Source: Ignavibacteria bacterium (GTDB taxonomy: Bacteria > Bacteroidota > Ignavibacteria > Tepidaquicellales > OLB5). From it: a DNA stretch of 6,763 nucleotides. The notes beneath the pieces were generated by a model. That model made no database searches, was not told the DNA's origin, and saw only the letters and a program-made list of their open reading frames with translations. The stretch lies in NCBI GenBank assembly GCA_026417195.1, contig JAOADS010000018.1:11482-18244 (forward strand). Reading direction: 5' to 3'. Below are positions 5,360-6,763 of the stretch, piece by piece; positions within the stretch are counted from its first letter, which is position 1, and every line of letters starts with the position of its first letter. The position numbers and the translations under genes were made by a program.

Positions 5360-6763
5360 TTGAAATTTCCGATAAATTTTATTATCACAGATTCTCCTAA
5401 GAAAACCATTTTATCTTGCATACTCAGCGGAATTTTTCTTGCCCTCTCCTATCCGCCGTTTAAAACCTGGTTTCTCGTTTATCCAGGAATGTTACTTCTG
5501 CTTTATGTAATAATTAATTCTGATAAATTAATAAAAACTTTCTTCAGAAGTTACCTTGCACTTCTGATTTTAAACGCCATAACACTTTACTGGATTTCCG
5601 GCTGGCACAGTGATGATACCTTTCTGAAAATAGGTGGAGTTGCTACTATACTTGTTCATCCTGTACTGATGTGTATTCCCTTACTGATTTTTCATGGGGT
5701 CTGCAGGTATAATAAAAATCTTGGTCTTATTCTTTTTCCCTTCTTATGGGTTGGATTTGAATACTTCCATAACCAGTGGCAGCTGAATTTCCCCTGGCTT
5801 GAACTTGGTAATACAGAAAGCTATAATATCAACCGCATTCAGTATGCAGAATTATTTGGTGTTCACGGTATATCATTTCTGATATGTTCTGTAAACTCTA
5901 TGATTTACTTCCTGGTTTCATCTTATGCGAACAGACAAAACACAATAATCCAGAAAATAATCTATTCACTCACAATACTTCTCATTTTATTTCCTAACAT
6001 TTACTCTTATTACACACTAAGAGATTACAAACCACAATACCTTAACTTCGGACATAATGAGAACACTCTTAAATTAAGTTTAATACAGACAAATACAGAT
6101 CCTTTCAAAAAATGGGGTTCAGAACACGAAGAGCTTATTGATTCATATATTCAGATGATTAAAGAGGCAGTTGCACATAAACCCGATCTTATTGTTCTTC
6201 ACGAAACTGCTACTCCGTTTTATTTCCTTGAGGATTACAATGCTGTTAAAACTCAGAAGTTCATAAACATAGTTGACAGCTCTGACATACCGCTTTTGAT
6301 GGGAATACCTCACCTTGAATATTACACAGATTCTTCAGCAGCTCCGCCGGACGCAAGAAAAATGAAAGGTTCCGGAAGATTATACGATACCTATAATGCA
6401 TCAATATTACTTGAGCCGGGTAAAAACGAGAAAAACTCAACAATACACAAAAAAGTAAAACTTGTACCATTTAGTGAGAAAGTTCCATATTCAAATTATC
6501 TCCCTTTCCTTAAAGAATGGATAAAATGGGGAGTAGGTTTAAGTGGCTGGCAGTTTGGTGAGGATATGACTGTTTTTAAACTGAAAAATCGGTCGGGGAA
6601 AGAGTTTTCATTTTCAGTTCTTATATGTTTTGAATCCGTTTTCAGTGAACTCGTTTCCGAAGGAGTGAGGTCCGGAGCTGAATTTCTGGTGATTATAACC
6701 AATGACGGCTGGTTCGGGGAAACCTCAGGACCTGTTCAGCATATGCAGTATGCTGTACTGAGA
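5360..6763 (+). CDS. lnt: Apolipoprotein N-acyltransferase, C-terminus beyond right edge
   Basis: Transfers an acyl chain from phospholipid to the amino group of the diacylglyceryl-cysteine of lipoproteins, the last maturation step, at the periplasmic face of the inner membrane. The frame is open for 468 codons and leaves the window; E. coli Lnt has about 512. The N-terminal half is a multi-span membrane domain with the typical ALSYPPF near the start and FPWLELG in the middle. The periplasmic nitrilase-like domain begins near 235. The catalytic triad is complete: Glu282 in LIVLHETATPF, Lys364 in HKKVKLVPF and Cys423 in VLICFESVF, followed by TNDGWFG. The only sensible start is TTG at 5360, because an in-frame stop lies at 5342-5344 and the first ATG is well inside the protein. 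No Shine-Dalgarno sequence is visible. It could process lipoproteins such as the one at 1250-1747. Confidence 0.95.
   Translation, partial: MKFPINFIITDSPKKTILSCILSGIFLALSYPPFKTWFLVYPGMLLLLYVIINSDKLIKTFFRSYLALLILNAITLYWISGWHSDDTFLKIGGVATILVHPVLMCIPLLIFHGVCRYNKNLGLILFPFLWVGFEYFHNQWQLNFPWLELGNTESYNINRIQYAELFGVHGISFLICSVNSMIYFLVSSYANRQNTIIQKIIYSLTILLILFPNIYSYYTLRDYKPQYLNFGHNENTLKLSLIQTNTDPFKKWGSEHEELIDSYIQMIKEAVAHKPDLIVLHETATPFYFLEDYNAVKTQKFINIVDSSDIPLLMGIPHLEYYTDSSAAPPDARKMKGSGRLYDTYNASILLEPGKNEKNSTIHKKVKLVPFSEKVPYSNYLPFLKEWIKWGVGLSGWQFGEDMTVFKLKNRSGKEFSFSVLICFESVFSELVSEGVRSGAEFLVIITNDGWFGETSGPVQHMQYAVLR

Noticed and set aside
6261..6702. Two minus-strand frames (6261-6470 and 6496-6702)
   Set aside because: They lie opposite the lnt catalytic domain, whose frame is intact with all three catalytic residues.

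Overview
The window looks like a piece of an AT-rich, Gram-negative (diderm) chromosome. An Lnt gene and a lipoprotein with a K-K-E-E stretch just after its lipobox cysteine both imply an outer membrane. Most core genes have no clear Shine-Dalgarno sequence and two use TTG starts. Together with the style of the proteins this suggests the Bacteroidota/Chlorobiota (FCB) group, possibly an Ignavibacteria-like lineage. That placement is an inference from reading, not a search result.

Left part (about 1-1936): low-GC, accessory-looking DNA (65 G+C in 240 bases hand-counted, about 27%). A minus-strand P-loop GTPase of a dynamin-like/accessory type runs off the left edge. A 345-bp divergent intergenic region follows, holding a 7-4-7 inverted repeat and candidate promoters. 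Next come a small plus-strand predicted lipoprotein, a good intrinsic terminator and a short GC-rich imperfect hairpin. A complete minus-strand tRNA-Phe (GAA) at 1937-2009 closes this part, with its 3' end facing the accessory side, which makes it a plausible island boundary.

Right part (about 2010-6763): core housekeeping genes (117 G+C in 300 bases hand-counted, about 39%). On the minus strand radA, fbp and a DUF971 gene are packed head to tail: 4 nt between radA and fbp, and a 4-nt TTGA stop/start overlap between fbp and the DUF971 gene. From a 73-bp divergent region, ispF and lnt (cut by the right edge) run on the plus strand 10 nt apart. The roles are DNA recombination repair, gluconeogenesis, isoprenoid precursor synthesis and lipoprotein maturation. 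The packing suggests two divergent operons rather than one pathway.

I see no CRISPR array, no insertion sequence and no convincing new multi-gene system. The parts most worth a second look are the truncated GTPase with an atypical G4 motif and its possible operator, and the tRNA-Phe junction between low-GC and core DNA.
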